From: Harmonia axyridis
Taxonomy: Eukaryota; Arthropoda; Insecta; Coleoptera; Coccinellidae
Assembly: GCF_914767665.1 (NCBI RefSeq)
Contig: NC_059504.1
Coordinates: forward strand, 46,469,720 to 46,533,719
Direction: 5' to 3'
Length of the DNA stretch: 64,000 nucleotides
The notes beneath the pieces were generated by a model. The model saw only the letters and a program-made list of their open reading frames with translations. It made no database searches and was not told the DNA's origin. Both the position numbers and the translations under genes were made by a program. Each line of letters starts with the position of its first letter. The stretch's first letter is position 1. This document shows, piece after piece, positions 34,310 to 45,498 of the stretch.

Positions 34310-34400
34310 ATTCTGTAGCAAATCCGTACATTCAGGCATACCTTATACAACATAATCGTGCGGGAATATCTCAGTTTGACGCAGTTTCCATTATTATTTA
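34310..34400 (+). repeat. Dispersed repeat shared with about 45105-45200
   Basis: Shared words in the same order: AATCGTGCGRGAATAT.TCAG, CGCAGTTT or CGCACAGTTTTCAT, then a TTATTATTT-rich run. The family is unknown. Confidence 0.45.
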
Positions 34401-34599
34401 TTCAATTATTACCGGAAAACACAAAATTATAATAACAATATGTGCAGCTCACAGAGATAATCAATTAACTGTTTGTTAGCTCGGTGTAGAAAGTCAATCA
34501 TACATCACATCATATACGAAACAATAAATTCAAAAGAAGTGAAACAGCCAAAACGACAAAATATGAACACATTCAAGCCCCACCTCTGCAATCTATAAC

Positions 34600-35595
34600 A
34601 CAAAGAATTACAACAATATGGATTTTCAAACTTACGAGATTGATACAATTGTACCTGGCAAATAGAAAATTTAGGGTGAATATCGATAGTACCAGGTCAA
34701 CGATCAGAGAAATAGAGGCCGGAGATCCCCAAGGATCGGTGATAGGACCACTGCTGTTCTACTTATACATGACAGACATACCGAAAATGAATTGATGCAA
34801 GATAGCCCAGTTTACAGATGACACTGCCATATACTATGACAGTAGAATGCGGAAAACAATTACTAGGCAGTTACAGATAGACCTAGATAAACTGATAGAA
34901 TACTTCAAGAAATGGAGATTCAAAGTGAATACATCGAAAACAATTGCAATCTACTTCGGAGGAACAATAGTAAGGAAAGAGAAAGCAGGAAACGTCAAAA
35001 TAGAAAAACCAAACGATACAATGGAAAAAGGAAGCAAAATATCTGGGAGTAAGAATAGATGAAAGAATAAATTTCAACAGACAGATAGAAGAAAACAGAA
35101 AAAAGGCAAGGCAATTGCACGGGAGACTGTACTTACTGCTCAACCCTAAAAGTAAACTTTCCTTAGAAAACAAGCTGAAAATAATAAAAATAGCGCTAAT
35201 ACCAAGCATCTCGTATGCAGGAGTAACCTGGTATAATACGAAAGACAACCATAAAGATCAGTTGCAAAGTATGCTTAAGTCCCAACAACCAACCAACAAA
35301 TCAGAGAAGAACTGAAAATTGAAACTATTGAGGAAAGAGTCAACAAACAAAGAAAGAAGACAATAGATACGCTGAAAGAGCATGAGAATAAGGAATTAAG
35401 AAAGATACTACAAATCAAAATGAGAATGACAGATAAAAGGAAATACCTCTTTCAAAGAACTAAATAAAAGAAAAAAGTGACATGAAGTAAGGTAGTAAGG
35501 AGGAAAGTCTTCCGATCAGACAGAAGTAGAAAATAGGATAAATTATAATAAAGGCGTAGGAAATGTAAATTCCGGACCTTAAACAAAAAAAAAGA
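34600..35595 (+). mobile_element. Jockey-group LINE, RT C-terminal half and 3' UTR
   Basis: Readable blocks: ENLG-type and FRVNIDSTRSTIREIEAGDP, QGSVIGPLLFYLYMTDIPKM (about 34710-34795), then AQFTDDTAIYYDSRMRKTIT, where the active site is FTDD instead of FADD. Next come YFKKWRFKVNTSKTIAIYFG, YLGVRIDERINFNRQIEE (two frame breaks), and ISYAGVTWY near 35210-35235. The 3' UTR ends CCGGACCTTAAAC with an A-run at about 35577-35595. A poly(A) end and lack of RNase H fit jockey. At least three frame disruptions. Confidence 0.85.
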
Positions 35596-36229
35596 TCTGA
35601 AGCAATATGGATTTCACATTTAATCTCAAATTCGTTAAATCCCATTTCTTAAATCTATTCTTTCCTTGAATATCAATTAGTCCTTGATCCATGAGGGTGT
35701 TCGTTTGTATAATGGTTTCCAGAGAAAATAAGGACGGCACCATCTTTGGGTGTATTCTGCGGAAGATTGAATGGCCCCTTGAGAGAAATGTGAATAATTA
35801 TATTTTTATTGTGTTGATTTTCTATTTTTTGTTCTAGCCGGGTGCTAAATAAATTTTATTATTATCATTATAATTTTATATAGGTCACAAAGCTGTTTAC
35901 ATATAGGTATGTATGACTTTACTTCAGTTGTTTCCTCATTGTGTTTTAGAAATTCTGCTTGAATTTTTTATGATTCTGTTGACGCTTAGAACATAAAATT
36001 CTTCACGAAGATTAAAATGGTTATTCTTCATATACATGAACAATACATAAATCTCTACAAATGATGTCATTCAATTAGGCAACAATGTGTAAAACTATAA
36101 TCAGAAATAATAAAACCTAAGTGTTACATTCATCTGAAACATTTCGTATCCCATTCGATTTTAAACACATATTGGCCTTATTGGGAAGACTCATTACATA
36201 CTTTACAGCCCATTTCCAATAGAATGCCT
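35596..36229. other. No gene; possible LINE tail
   Basis: Mostly unassigned. At 35838-35880 the plus strand has CGGGTGCTAAATAAATTTTATTATTATCATT, a tail like those of the CR1/jockey superfamily, but no coding part was recognised before it. Confidence 0.3.
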
Positions 36230-36740
36230 ACAGGTGCTTTCAGTCCAGTCGACCGGCACCTCCATATTTGGTTTTCATCAATGAAATCCCATCGCTCGGC
36301 GTATGTAAATAAGTAGCGTTTAATGAATCGACGGAGGTCACACAGGAGATAACATCCGAAGCGTGAAATAATCCATGAAAGAGCTTGACGTTGTGTTTGA
36401 ATTTTTAATCAAAACGGATGACATAACTGTAAGGATCGCGTATAGCAGTGAAATTTATCGGATTGCCTAGTTAATTTCGGTTTCTGTGTCACAAGAGTAC
36501 AACAAGCCCATTGTGCGATCGATACTTACGATGCGATTATTATAAACAATTAGATTAGACGATAGGAAATGTGTTATTGATAAATCGACAATTGAATGGG
36601 ATGCTGTGTACGTGCGGCCGATATTCGAGAGATTTATTGATGTTTGGTCGACTTCTTCGCTGGTTGGATAATAGTTCAACGTGTCAAGAGTCGGAGGTCG
36701 AAATATTCAAGGCGATTGAATATTTTACTTATAGTTCTCC
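36230..36740. other. CpG-rich island
   Basis: Moderately CpG-rich, no coding signal. Confidence 0.35.
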
Positions 36741-37129
36741 CAATAGAAGACAAAGCTATGAATTTTTCATTTTCCAAATGCCCATTTTTTTTTAAATGGG
36801 ATTATATTTGAAGAAGTATAAGTTGTTAGGGACTAAACTCTCTAGTACTTAGGAATATTTCACTCGCATTAGTTATACAGGGTAGAGGGAATACTATTCT
36901 GTCTCAAAAACTTCTTCAATGATTATTGCAGCAGCCGTACCCATTCACAATCCGGAATCTTTCCTCTTATTCATTTTTAAACGCCTTCTGGTACCAAGCA
37001 ACATTTGAAATTTTATACCCTGCGTTCTTGAAAAGCACTACAAAAAAGTTTATTATTATATAGCTTCTATACTTTCTGAGTAGATGAGCTTAACTGTCTT
37101 TTTGTCAGGATGATAATCAACTCGTCAAA
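36741..37129. other. No gene seen
   Basis: AT-rich spacer before the long palindrome. Confidence 0.4.
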
Positions 37130-38298
37130 CAGTGCATCCCATTTTGGGTGAGACAGCCAGGTTTCTCGCTTGATATTTAAGATAGAGCCTTGCGGTTTTC
37201 ACGTTCCTGTCCTACTTTTTTGTGAAACTCAAGTTGGTCTAATCAGATTTTGCATAACTGTTTCCGTTCAAGAGATACAGGGTGATTTTGGAAATTGTTA
37301 CTTTTCGGACCCCTCCTTTATCTCCGAAGTTATTAGAAATAATGCTGAGGTAAAAACTACGTCTGAATCAGAATTCTGCGTAGAATCCAGTGGCGTACTC
37401 AATATTTTTTTTCGGGGTATGGTTTTGAAGATTCAACACAAACCTATATTTTTTTTAATGGAACACCATGTATATCATTACTACGTTGAATTCGTTACTT
37501 TTTTCCCTTCAAAATTATGTATGATACTATGTAGGTAGGATGTTCAGAAATGTTAAAAAAACAATAAAACATCAAATAATTATGTTTTTTTGTTAATGGG
37601 CAATGGATTTCCCATATAAAAAAAGAATCAATAATAATAACAATAATTCTTAATGATGACAGCTAGATCAGATTGGTTTTTTTCCCTCCAATGCCTACTT
37701 GATAAAACAATGCTCCCAAATGCATAGTGGCCATAATAACAACAAGGATGTTTGTATCATCAATGACCTACTACTTTTAAAAATCGAAAGTAATGATCTT
37801 TTTATTGAAACATAAAAAATTCATGGCCAATTTACAAAAAATCATCATTATTTGATGTTTTAGTGTTTTTTCTAACATTTCTGAACATCCTACCTACATA
37901 ATATCATACATCATTTTGAAGGGAAAAAAATAACGAATTCAACGAATTAATAATATATAGGGTGTTCCATTAAAAAAAATATAGGGTTGTGTTGAATCTT
38001 CAAAACAATACCCCGAAAAAAAATATTGAGTACACCACTGGATTCTACGCAGAATTCTGATTCAGACGTAGTTTTTACCTCAGCATTATTTCTAATAACT
38101 TCGGAGATAAAGGAGGGGTCCGAAAAGTAACAATTTCCAAAATCACCCTGTATCTCTTGAACGGAAACAGTTATTCAGAATCTGATTAGACCAACTTGAG
38201 TTTCACGAAAAAGTAGGACAGGAACGTGAAAACCGCAAGGCTCTATCTTAAATAACAAGCGAGAAACCTGGCTGTCTCACCCAAAATGGGATGCACTG
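37130..38298. repeat. 1.17 kb long palindrome (fold-back element)
   Basis: Left arm 37130-37584, loop of about 258 bp, right arm 37843-38298. The ends are CAGTGCATCCCATTTTGGGT and its complement. Interior words also pair, such as CTCCTTTATCTCCGAAGTTA with TAACTTCGGAGATAAAGGAG, and GTAGGTAGGATGTTCAGAAA with TTTCTGAACATCCTACCTAC. A few indels break the arms. The 122-codon frame at 37170-37538 lies entirely within the left arm and is not a host gene. No transposase domain is visible. Confidence 0.9.
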
Positions 38299-38379
38299 TA
38301 CAGTTTTCTCATACATCAACTATGATACTGACAATAACAGGCTACCATGTATGAAACAAAGCAATAAGAAAATCCCGTA

Positions 38380-39130
38380 ATGGGAATCTCTGTCCGGGAA
38401 CCTGGATTGGACACATGGGGATACTGCATCAATTAGACTCAAAACTATTGGCAAAACCCTCAGATGTGATGCCAACTATCTTCGATTTCCAAGCACCCTT
38501 TGCAACGGCCATTGAAGACAGTCTCAGGGCAATAAACTTAGTAAATCGTTTGGACGAAAAATCTTCCATATGGTATACCGATTGATCAAAATCAGAAAAA
38601 GGTACAGGTATTGGGGATATGGACCTGAAATGAGGATTTCTAGATCGCTGGGAGGTGAGCCCTCTATCCTGCAAACCGAGACAGTAGCTATCTACACTTG
38701 TGCTCATGTGTGTCTCAAAGGAAACCTCAAAAGGATGCATATTAACATCACTACGGACAGCCAGGCCACACTGAAGTCCCTGGAATCATATAGTCAGAGG
38801 TCTATATCTACATGTGAGTGCTGTAATACCATAAAGCAACTGGCCAGAAAAAAAGTAACTCTATTATGGGTTCCGGGGCATTATGCTTTTGAAGGAAATG
38901 AAAAAGCTGATGAACTTGCAAAAAGGGCATCGAGGTTGACTCCTGTTAATCCTGAGCCCTTCTGTGGAACTGGAAAATACCAATACAAGACAGCGGTCCA
39001 TCAATGGAAGAAGAACAATAGAAAAACCCTCTGGAGGAATACTCCGGGTTTTGCTCCGGCAAAGAAATTTGTGATGTCTATATCAGAAAGCTCCTGAAGC
39101 TACTACCAGCTCAGCATACCAGCATTGTTA
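38380..39130 (+). mobile_element. RHL-2 LINE, RNase H region, best-preserved copy
   Basis: Begins with a connection region (FDFQAPFATAIEDSLRAINL, 38480-38540). The RNase H follows: WYTD at 38569-38582 (first Asp; the next Gly codon is TGA), EPSILQTETVAIYTC (Glu), ITTDSQATLKSLE (third Asp), then LLWVPGHYAFEGNEKADELA (His and last Asp). PEPFCGTGKYQYKTAVHQW then leads to a stop at 39097. The 175-codon frame 38570-39097 holds most of it. The knuckle and 3' UTR are missing. It starts within 100 bp of the long palindrome. Confidence 0.88.
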
Positions 39131-39650
39131 TCGATAGAGCACAGGTTGAATAACATTTATCAAGCCATTGTTTTACTTGCACACTATTTTTTCCCATCAA
39201 AACAACAACAAACCTAACTCAACCTAACCTTCAAATATCGCGATCTAGACTTAACTCTATTTTACGAAATTTTTAGACGCATCATATGAGGCTTGGTAGC
39301 AACGAGAAAAATTTGGTATGCCACTCGTGGTATCATCTGTGCATCAAACCCGGAACCTATTGAGAGACTTGTTAAATAAAATGAAAAAAAAAACATTATT
39401 ATAGTTACCACTTTATTTCAGATATTTATTGCAAAAGATTCAACTATAATTGAACGAGCGCGCTAAATTCTGATCTCTTGGCGTTTTTCAAGAATTCCCG
39501 GAAAAAAATGTCATTGCATTAAGACCACATAGAAGAATAACACAAAAATATATGAAATAAAGAACATTTTTTTTTGATATACAATTTTGGACTCGAAATC
39601 CATCTATTTTCAAAACTAAATTTCCTGGTCCTTCTATGTAGTTCTATAAT
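39131..39650. other. No gene seen
   Basis: Contains AACCTAACTCAACCTAACCT at 39211-39230, a degenerate reminder of the insect CCTAA telomere motif, and otherwise unassigned AT-rich sequence. Confidence 0.45.
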
Positions 39651-40587
39651 GGGTGTTTTTTTTAGAGGTATATAACTTTAAGTTGGCATTACTGTTCAAG
39701 ATGGCGATCGATTTAACAGCTGTTAAATGATTTATTCTCAGTTTGAATTGGCAATTCACCATAAATAGACTCACGTCTGAACAACGCTTGCAAATAGTGC
39801 AATTTCATTTCGAAAATAATGGTTCTGTGCGGAATACATATCGCGCACTACGTCCATTTTATTTAGTTTAGCGATGAAGCGCACTTCTGGTTGAATGGCT
39901 ACGTCAACAAACAATACTGCCGCATTTGGAGTGAAGCTAATCCTCAAGTGTATGTCGAAACACCGTTACATCCAGAAAAACTGACTATTTGGTGTGCTTT
40001 ATGGGCTGCTGGAATCATTGGTCCGTACTTCTTCAAAAACGATGATGGCCAGAAAGTTACAGTCAATGGTGATCGGTAAAGAGCCATGATTACTAACTTT
40101 TTCATTCCTGAATTGAACAACCATGATGTCCAGGAGCTGTGGTTACAACAAGGTGGCGCAACATGTCACACAGCTCGTGTCACAATTGATTTATTGAAAT
40201 ACACGTTTGGTGACCGCCTAATTTCACGTTTTGGACCTGTGAATTGGCCTCAAAGATCTTTTGATTTAACACCGCTAGACTACTTTCTGTGGGGCTATGT
40301 AAAGTCATTGGTCCATGCGGATAAGCCACAAACCCTTGACCATTTGGAAGACAAGATTCGCCGTGTTATTGCCGATAAACGGCCACAAATGTTGGAAAAA
40401 GTCATCGAAAATTGGACGTCCGGATTGGCCTACATCCGAGCCAGCCATGGCGGTCATATGCCAGAAATCTTATTCAAGATATAATGCCACAAGATTATCT
40501 TGCGGATAAATAAAATTCATGCCAATTGAATAATACATTGTTGTTTCATTGCAATTTAAAGTTCTATAGCTCTAAAAAAAAACACCC
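39651..40587 (+). mobile_element. MAR-R (DD41D) mariner copy C, internally deleted
   Basis: Ends GGGTGTTTTTTTTAGAGGTATA and CTCTAAAAAAAAACACCC. The N-terminal start region (NRLTSEQRLQIVQFHFENN; the initiator is ATA here) jumps after RNTYRALRPFYLV to a stop at the shared junction. The second phase reads LNGYVNKQYCRIWSEANPQV. A stop (GATCGGTAA) breaks it at 40079; the frame 40086-40484 continues ITNFFIPELNNHDVQEL. The second Asp block is QQGGATCH, so that catalytic Asp is lost. It ends EILFKI. Confidence 0.92.
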
Positions 40588-41309
40588 TTCACAATGGCAT
40601 CTCGCTTGAGAGGCAAAATAATCCGGCACTAAACGTAAAAAACGGTTGTTTACGTCCTCAGTCAAAATACCTCGAGGAAGACAGTGTTCACAAGTTGTAA
40701 GACGTTGTTAAAAACTTCTGCAGCACCAGCAAAGTATCGTATCACCATAAATATAAACAAGGAAGCCGTGCGACAGGCCCAGTTTTGTCGTAAAGCATTA
40801 TAACACACGTTTGACATCATTTCGCGATAATATATCGTGAAACTGGAAGTTGGCTTGCGTCCTGAACTCTGCACTCAGACTAGTTTCCGCCTTTCAGTCG
40901 GCCAGATTAATGGGCGGCAAAAACAGAATGACATCGCGCCAATGTAGACGTAAAAACTATACCTGGTGGGTTCATCAAACGGGAATTATCACCGTGTAAT
41001 TTCATTTGAAATAGTTAGGTTATGTTGAATACAACACGAGATGAGGAAAGCGCACTTGAGTGTATATTTGCTGGACAGCTGCTTTTGTTAGTTCTTTGCA
41101 TCATGCTTGATTAGCATTCTGAAGACTTGATGTATTGCGTTAGTTGCGTCTACTGTCATCAAATTTTGTAGGTAATTGTTGGTATTATCTTCGAGTAAAT
41201 TGAAAAGGAGCATAAACGTGATGTCAGGATCTTTGTCTTAAATGTGCAATTGTTATCTAAACAATGACACCACAAATATCTCATGGAGCGGTTGGCATAC
41301 TTTCTGCTA
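40588..41309. other. No gene seen
   Basis: Moderate GC. The minus-strand frame 40662-40874 (70 codons) has no recognisable feature. No terminal repeats seen. Could be the remnant of an unrecognised element. Confidence 0.4.
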
Positions 41310-42000
41310 TAGGTCAATTGAAAAGTCCCCGGTCTGATGCACAGATGGCGATGCTAGTACCATTACCATAACCATTAGTTTTTGAGATATTGCGTTGTGA
41401 GTGTAGCTACTTTTGTTATTTGAGAAAAGATGGAAAAATTAAGAGTTTCCGGGATCTGCACCAGGAAAATCAACCATCACTGATTGGTATGCTAAGGTCG
41501 AACGTGGTGAAATGAGCACCGAAGACGGCAAAGGCAGTGGATGCCAAAAAGAGGCTGTCACCGACGAAAAAATCAAAAAAGTTCACAAAATAATTTTGTA
41601 TTACCGTAAAGAGAAGTTGATCGAGATAGCAGACACGAATATTTGTACATGAGAAAGCTGTGTGCAAAATGGGTGCCGCGCGAGCTCACAATCGATCAAA
41701 AGCAACAACGTGTTAATGATTCTGAGCAGTGTTTGAAGCTGTTTGAATGCAATAATGAACCCGATTTTTTCGTCTATACGTAACAATAGATGAAACATGG
41801 CTCCATCATTTCACTCCGGAGTCCAATCGACAGTCAGCTGATTGGACTGCACACGATGAACCGAATCCAAAGCGAGGAAAAACAAACAGTCAGCTGGCAA
41901 GGTTATGGCATCAGTATTCTAGAAAGCGCAAGGTAAAATATTCATTGATTACCTCCAAAAGAACCTGACCATCAACAGCGATTAATATATAGCGTTATTT
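41310..42000 (+). mobile_element. MAR-I (irritans-type) mariner, 5' half
   Basis: Terminal repeat region AAAGTCCCCGGTCTGATGCA at about 41328, close to irritans ends, followed by ACAGATGGCGATGC. The transposase reads STITDWYAKVERGEMSTEDG, KEAVTDEKIKKVHKI, MRKLCAKWVPRELTIDQKQQ, then MDETWLHHF-equivalent sequence near 41785-41815 in a shifted phase, and AEWTAHDEPNPKRGK-equivalent sequence. It fades near 42000 after FIDYLQK-equivalent sequence, so the second and third Asp regions are missing. Confidence 0.88.
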
Positions 42001-42411
42001 TTATTCAGAATTTAAAATGATTACCAATAAATTTCCAATTCTCTCTGGAATGTATATGTATCAAATGATATTGAATATTTACTCTCAATCTTTCGAAGAT
42101 TATAAATGATCTCATAGATATCTCGAGTCATGCAAAACTGTAGCGTTGAATATTGGCCTAATATCTCCTAAGTTTCCTACATATATCATTTATCTGAGTT
42201 ACTTTGATAGAGTTCATTTTCAGAAACAGGAACTTAAACTCAACCAAAAAGTGATTTTATGTCTAGATATATCTATAAAGAGTTTCATCAAATATGAAAT
42301 ACTACAAAAATCATCATTCATGAAAATGAGAGAATTGAGTGTATTAATATTTTCAATTAGATACTACCGTTGTAATAAATGAAACGGCTGACATTTGGAA
42401 ATTATTGATGA
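42001..42411. other. No gene seen
   Basis: AT-rich. The 78-codon frame (42146-42382) has no recognised feature. Confidence 0.4.
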
Positions 42412-42994
42412 AAAAAAAAGAAGTACAATTTCCAATAGTGTAATAATATCATACGATATTAATTATTTATCTGGTTAATATACCAGCAAAATGCCATCAA
42501 CATAACCATTGTCAGACAGAAGGACTCCACGCTATTACGTAGGAATCAATATCGAAAGCAACCCAAGGAGAATGCATGTCATCAAGGGAGAATAGCGATA
42601 TACCGGTTTCACCCTTATTAGGGATCATCAGTAGGTACCGCATAACTCTAGCCAAGATGACAAATAAACGAAATAGCAGGCACCTTATACATACTGTCTA
42701 GCGTCTGCCAGCGTTCAATAAGGTGTCTGCTATTTCGTTTGTTTGTCATCTTGGGTAGAGTTATGCGGTACCTACTGATGATCCCTAATAAGGGTGAAAC
42801 CGGTATATCGCTATTCTCCCTTGATGACATGCATTCTCCTTGGGTTGCTTTCGATATTGATTCCTACGTAATAGCGTGGAGTCCTTCTGTCTGACAATGG
42901 TTATGTTGATGGCATTTTGCTAATATATTAACCAGATAAATAATTAATATCGTATGATATTATTACACTATTGGAAATTGTACTTCTTTTTCTT
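42412..42994. repeat. 583 bp near-perfect palindrome
   Basis: Left arm 42412-42688, loop of 29 bp (42689-42717), right arm 42718-42994. For example, CCGGTTTCACCCTTATTAGG in the left arm and its exact complement in the right. Only a handful of mismatches were seen over 277 bp (such as CTAGCCAAGATGACAAA against TTTGTCATCTTGGGTAG). There is no frame of note and no other copy in the window. It lies about 105 bp past the splice donor of the neighbouring gene candidate, inside its proposed intron. Confidence 0.93.
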
Positions 42995-43098
42995 TTCACT
43001 AGCGTTGTAGTTTTATTTCATTATTGCCATTATTGAGAGTATCAAAGTATGACCTTCAGTTTGGAAATCAGTTTCAAAATCGACAAATAGCAACTTAC

Positions 43099-43525
43099 TT
43101 ATGATTACTGATGGCACATACGGTGGCAAGTAGGTAGGGTAAGGTGCGTAAGGGCAAGGGCCACACTTGTACCTGTTGTAGTAATACGCACAATTGCAGT
43201 AATTCGCACATCTGTTGGTCGCATAGTAACCACTATTGTACCTCCTGCACCTTATACCCCTTATCATCTCTCTTTCAGTCTCCGAAGTCCATCTCTCAGC
43301 CTGGTCCTTCGCATGCCGATGTCTCACCCTACGGCCATCCGACACGCTGATGACTATCCCGTCCTTTTCTACCACTGCCTCGATCCTCCTTCCTGCTGAG
43401 GACAAAGCGTGGATTCTGGCCCTTTTCTGATGTTTCCCGGAGGAAGAAGTTCTGTTGAGACCGTTCGTTGTCACCGCGAGGATGAGAATAAGCCACTGGA
43501 CTCGCAACAGTGATTGCAACCGCAT
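43099..43525 (-). CDS. Candidate host exon: secreted Cys/Tyr-rich protein
   Basis: Starts with ATG (complement of 43523-43525). The first residues MRLQSLLRVQWLILILAVTT form a basic tip and a hydrophobic core, a good signal peptide. The middle is hydrophilic and basic (SDGRRVRHRHAKDQAERW). Residues of about 95-142 carry six Cys in the spacing CX12CX3CXCX8CX2C among many Tyr and Pro, then YPTYLPPYVPSV. After 142 codons and one base comes GTAAGT, a strong donor, so this is likely exon 1 of a longer gene. If unspliced, the frame ends at 43013 after 170 residues. G+C and codon use differ from the transposon remnants. I do not recognise the family. The acceptor and other exons were not identified. 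Confidence 0.6.
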
Positions 43526-43872
43526 CTTTCAGACGCATCGCGCACTGTGGTCTCCTGATGACATTCTGGTGGTCAACGCCGGGTTGCCATTTTGGTCTTG
43601 GTACCTTAAGCGACGGATTCTGTTATGGGATCTCGACATTTATGAATTGTCGATAATTCGATATCTATAACTGGTGCGAATCGAGTAGGACGTATCCTGT
43701 GAATTAATCATAGAACTAGAGGATGTTATCGGAGAAGTCGAAGATGTGTTGTATCTGGTGAATTCCCCAACGGTAAAAATTAACGTTAATTCAAAATTGA
43801 TGGGTAAACGTTAGTATGGTTTCCAAATTGTACAATTTTCGGTGTTTTTTTTATCTACGGTACGAAACTTGA
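43526..43872. other. Upstream region of the exon candidate
   Basis: Presumed 5' UTR/promoter side. TTATAGATATCG on the minus strand (near 43660-43672) is a possible but unproven TATA-like word. No other signal. Confidence 0.25.
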
Positions 43873-43990
43873 GAGGTGATTCGTAAACTTCGATAACTTG
43901 AAAAAAATTCGAAACGAAACAAACTCTGTTAAGAGTGAAATTCAATATTAGAACTTGAATGATTATTTCATCAGACAAATATCTGATATG
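43873..43990 (+). repeat. Flank duplication of MAR-A copy 4, left copy
   Basis: Contains ATTCGTAAACTTCGATAACT, TTCGAAACGAAACAAACTCT and GAACTTGAATGATTATTTC, followed by GACAAATATCTGATATGT. The same series, partly broken, occurs on the other side of the mariner. Confidence 0.65.
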
Positions 43991-43991
43991 T

Positions 43992-45018
43992 ATTGTTTAC
44001 AACTTTGCTTTCGCTGTTTTGCAATAGATGGCTGTATCGGTAAGTGGTAGTCGAAATGAATAGATCGTAGATGTTATTCAATAAGCTTGGGTATTTGTAG
44101 ACATAACGCCATTGTAATATTAGTCGATTTGTGTCTGCATCATAAAGTTATTCCCGATTAAACATGTCAGCTTATGACCCAAATTTTTGTCATTTGCGGG
44201 AGGTTTCAATTTTTTACTTTAATATGGAGAAATCTACGACTGTCGCTCATCGAATGCTTCCAAATACCTTTGGTGAGACCTCTATTAGTGAAAGAACGTG
44301 CCAGGATTGATTTCAACGCGAACTATGATTTTGACGTCGAAGGCCTGCATGGCGGTGGAACAGAGAAGGATTTCGAAGATGCAGAATTGGAGGCATAACT
44401 AGATCAAGACTCGTGTCAAACGCTACAAGAATTGGCAGGATCATTGGGAGTGACGCAAGAAGCCATTTCAAAACGACTCAAAGTCATGGGAATGATTCAG
44501 AAACAAGGAAATCGGGTGCCGTACGAGTTGAAGCCAAGAAATGTTGAACGGCAATTGTTTGCTTGTGAACAGCTGCTTGCAAGACAAATACGGTAGGGAT
44601 TCCCGCATCTCATTGTCACTGGAGACAAAAAATGGGTTTATTACGAAAACCTCAAGCACAGGAAATCATGGGGATATCACGGTCATGCTTCCAGGTCGAC
44701 GGCCAAACAGAATATTCACGGTTCCAAGTTCATGCTCGGTATTTGGTGGGACCCTCTCGGTGTAGTGCATTATGAGTGGATAAAACCGACTGAAACAATT
44801 ACAGGCGATCGTTATCGAACGCAATTGATGCGTTTGAGCCAAGCATTGAAATTCAAACGACCGCAACACAACGAGTGACATGATAAAGTAAATTTACAGC
44901 ATGACAATGCTCAACATCATGTTGCGAAAGTGTTCTAGACATACTTAGAAACGTTGAGATGGGAAGTCCTACCACACCCACCGTATTCTTCACACGTTGC
45001 TCCCCTGGACTAACAAAA
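43992..45018 (+). mobile_element. MAR-A mariner copy 4, 3' end missing
   Basis: Left end GTTTACAACTTTGCTTTCGC. ATG at 44165 (MSAYDPNFCHLREVSIF). Blocks: EKSTTVAHRMLPNTFGETSI, DQDSCQTLQELAGSLGV (44405-44455), MGMIQKQGNRVPYELKPRNV, GDKKWVYYENLK (the Glu after the first Asp is lost), WWDPLGVVHYEWIKPTETIT, HDNAQHHVAKVF with the second Asp, and VLPHPPYSSHVAPLD with the third region damaged. It stops near 45018 without its right end and runs into the right flank duplicate. Confidence 0.9.
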
Positions 45019-45026
45019 CTTATTCG

Positions 45027-45092
45027 TTAACTTCGCTTACTTAAAAAAAAACTCGAAACGAAAAAAACTCTGGTCGAACTTGAATGATTATT
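45027..45092 (+). repeat. Flank duplication of MAR-A copy 4, right copy (first part)
   Basis: TTCGTTAACTTCGCTTACTT, CTCGAAACGAAAAAAACTCTGG and GAACTTGAATGATTATT repeat the left flank. The remainder (GACAAATATATGGTATGT) appears only at about 45500, past an inserted segment. Confidence 0.65.
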
Positions 45093-45498
45093 TTCTCTAA
45101 TTCTGTGGTTATTCCGTTCATTCTTCCACATCTTGTAGAACAAAATCGTGCGAGAATATATCAGAAACGCACAGTTTTCATGGTTATATTTTATTATTAT
45201 ATGTTGGTACTCCGAACTTTCCACCACGGCTCTATCTGTCAATTCATCAATTTGCCTTAAAGAAATCAGTTCTGCCAACCAAAATTTTTCAATGCTAAAA
45301 TCACTAAATGATATTTATGGAAATATTTCATTAATTTCAATAAAAATGCAATGAATTGGAGGAAATAATGTATAATACTCGTACAGAAGGCTCATTCTAC
45401 CACTCGTTCATTCAAAAACTCGCCACTTCGTGGCTCGTTTTTGAATTTTGAACTTGTGGAAGAATACCAATGCCTTCTGCACTATTATAAATAACTAT
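45093..45498. mobile_element. Segment inserted in the right flank copy, with a terminal fold-back
   Basis: Separates the two halves of the duplicated flank (see 43873-43990), so it is very likely an insertion of about 0.4 kb. Its left part matches 34.31-34.40 kb. Its right part is the hairpin in the next entry. No coding content. Confidence 0.5.
45384..45479. repeat. Fold-back hairpin of 96 bp
   Basis: CAGAAGG...CGCCACTTCGTGGCTCG...CCTTCTG: arms of about 46 bp pair with few mismatches around a tiny loop. The pairing word CCACTTCGTGG lies at the centre (45423-45433). The end word AGAATACCAATGCCTTCTGC recurs near 50045-50067 (AGAATATCAGTGCCTTCTGC), so the family is dispersed. Confidence 0.8.

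Noticed and set aside
37170..37538. 122-codon frame
   Set aside because: Lies wholly in one arm of the 1.17 kb palindrome, and the other arm has it broken; no domain.
39211..39230. Interstitial telomere repeat
   Set aside because: Only about three degenerate CCTAA-like units; too short to call.
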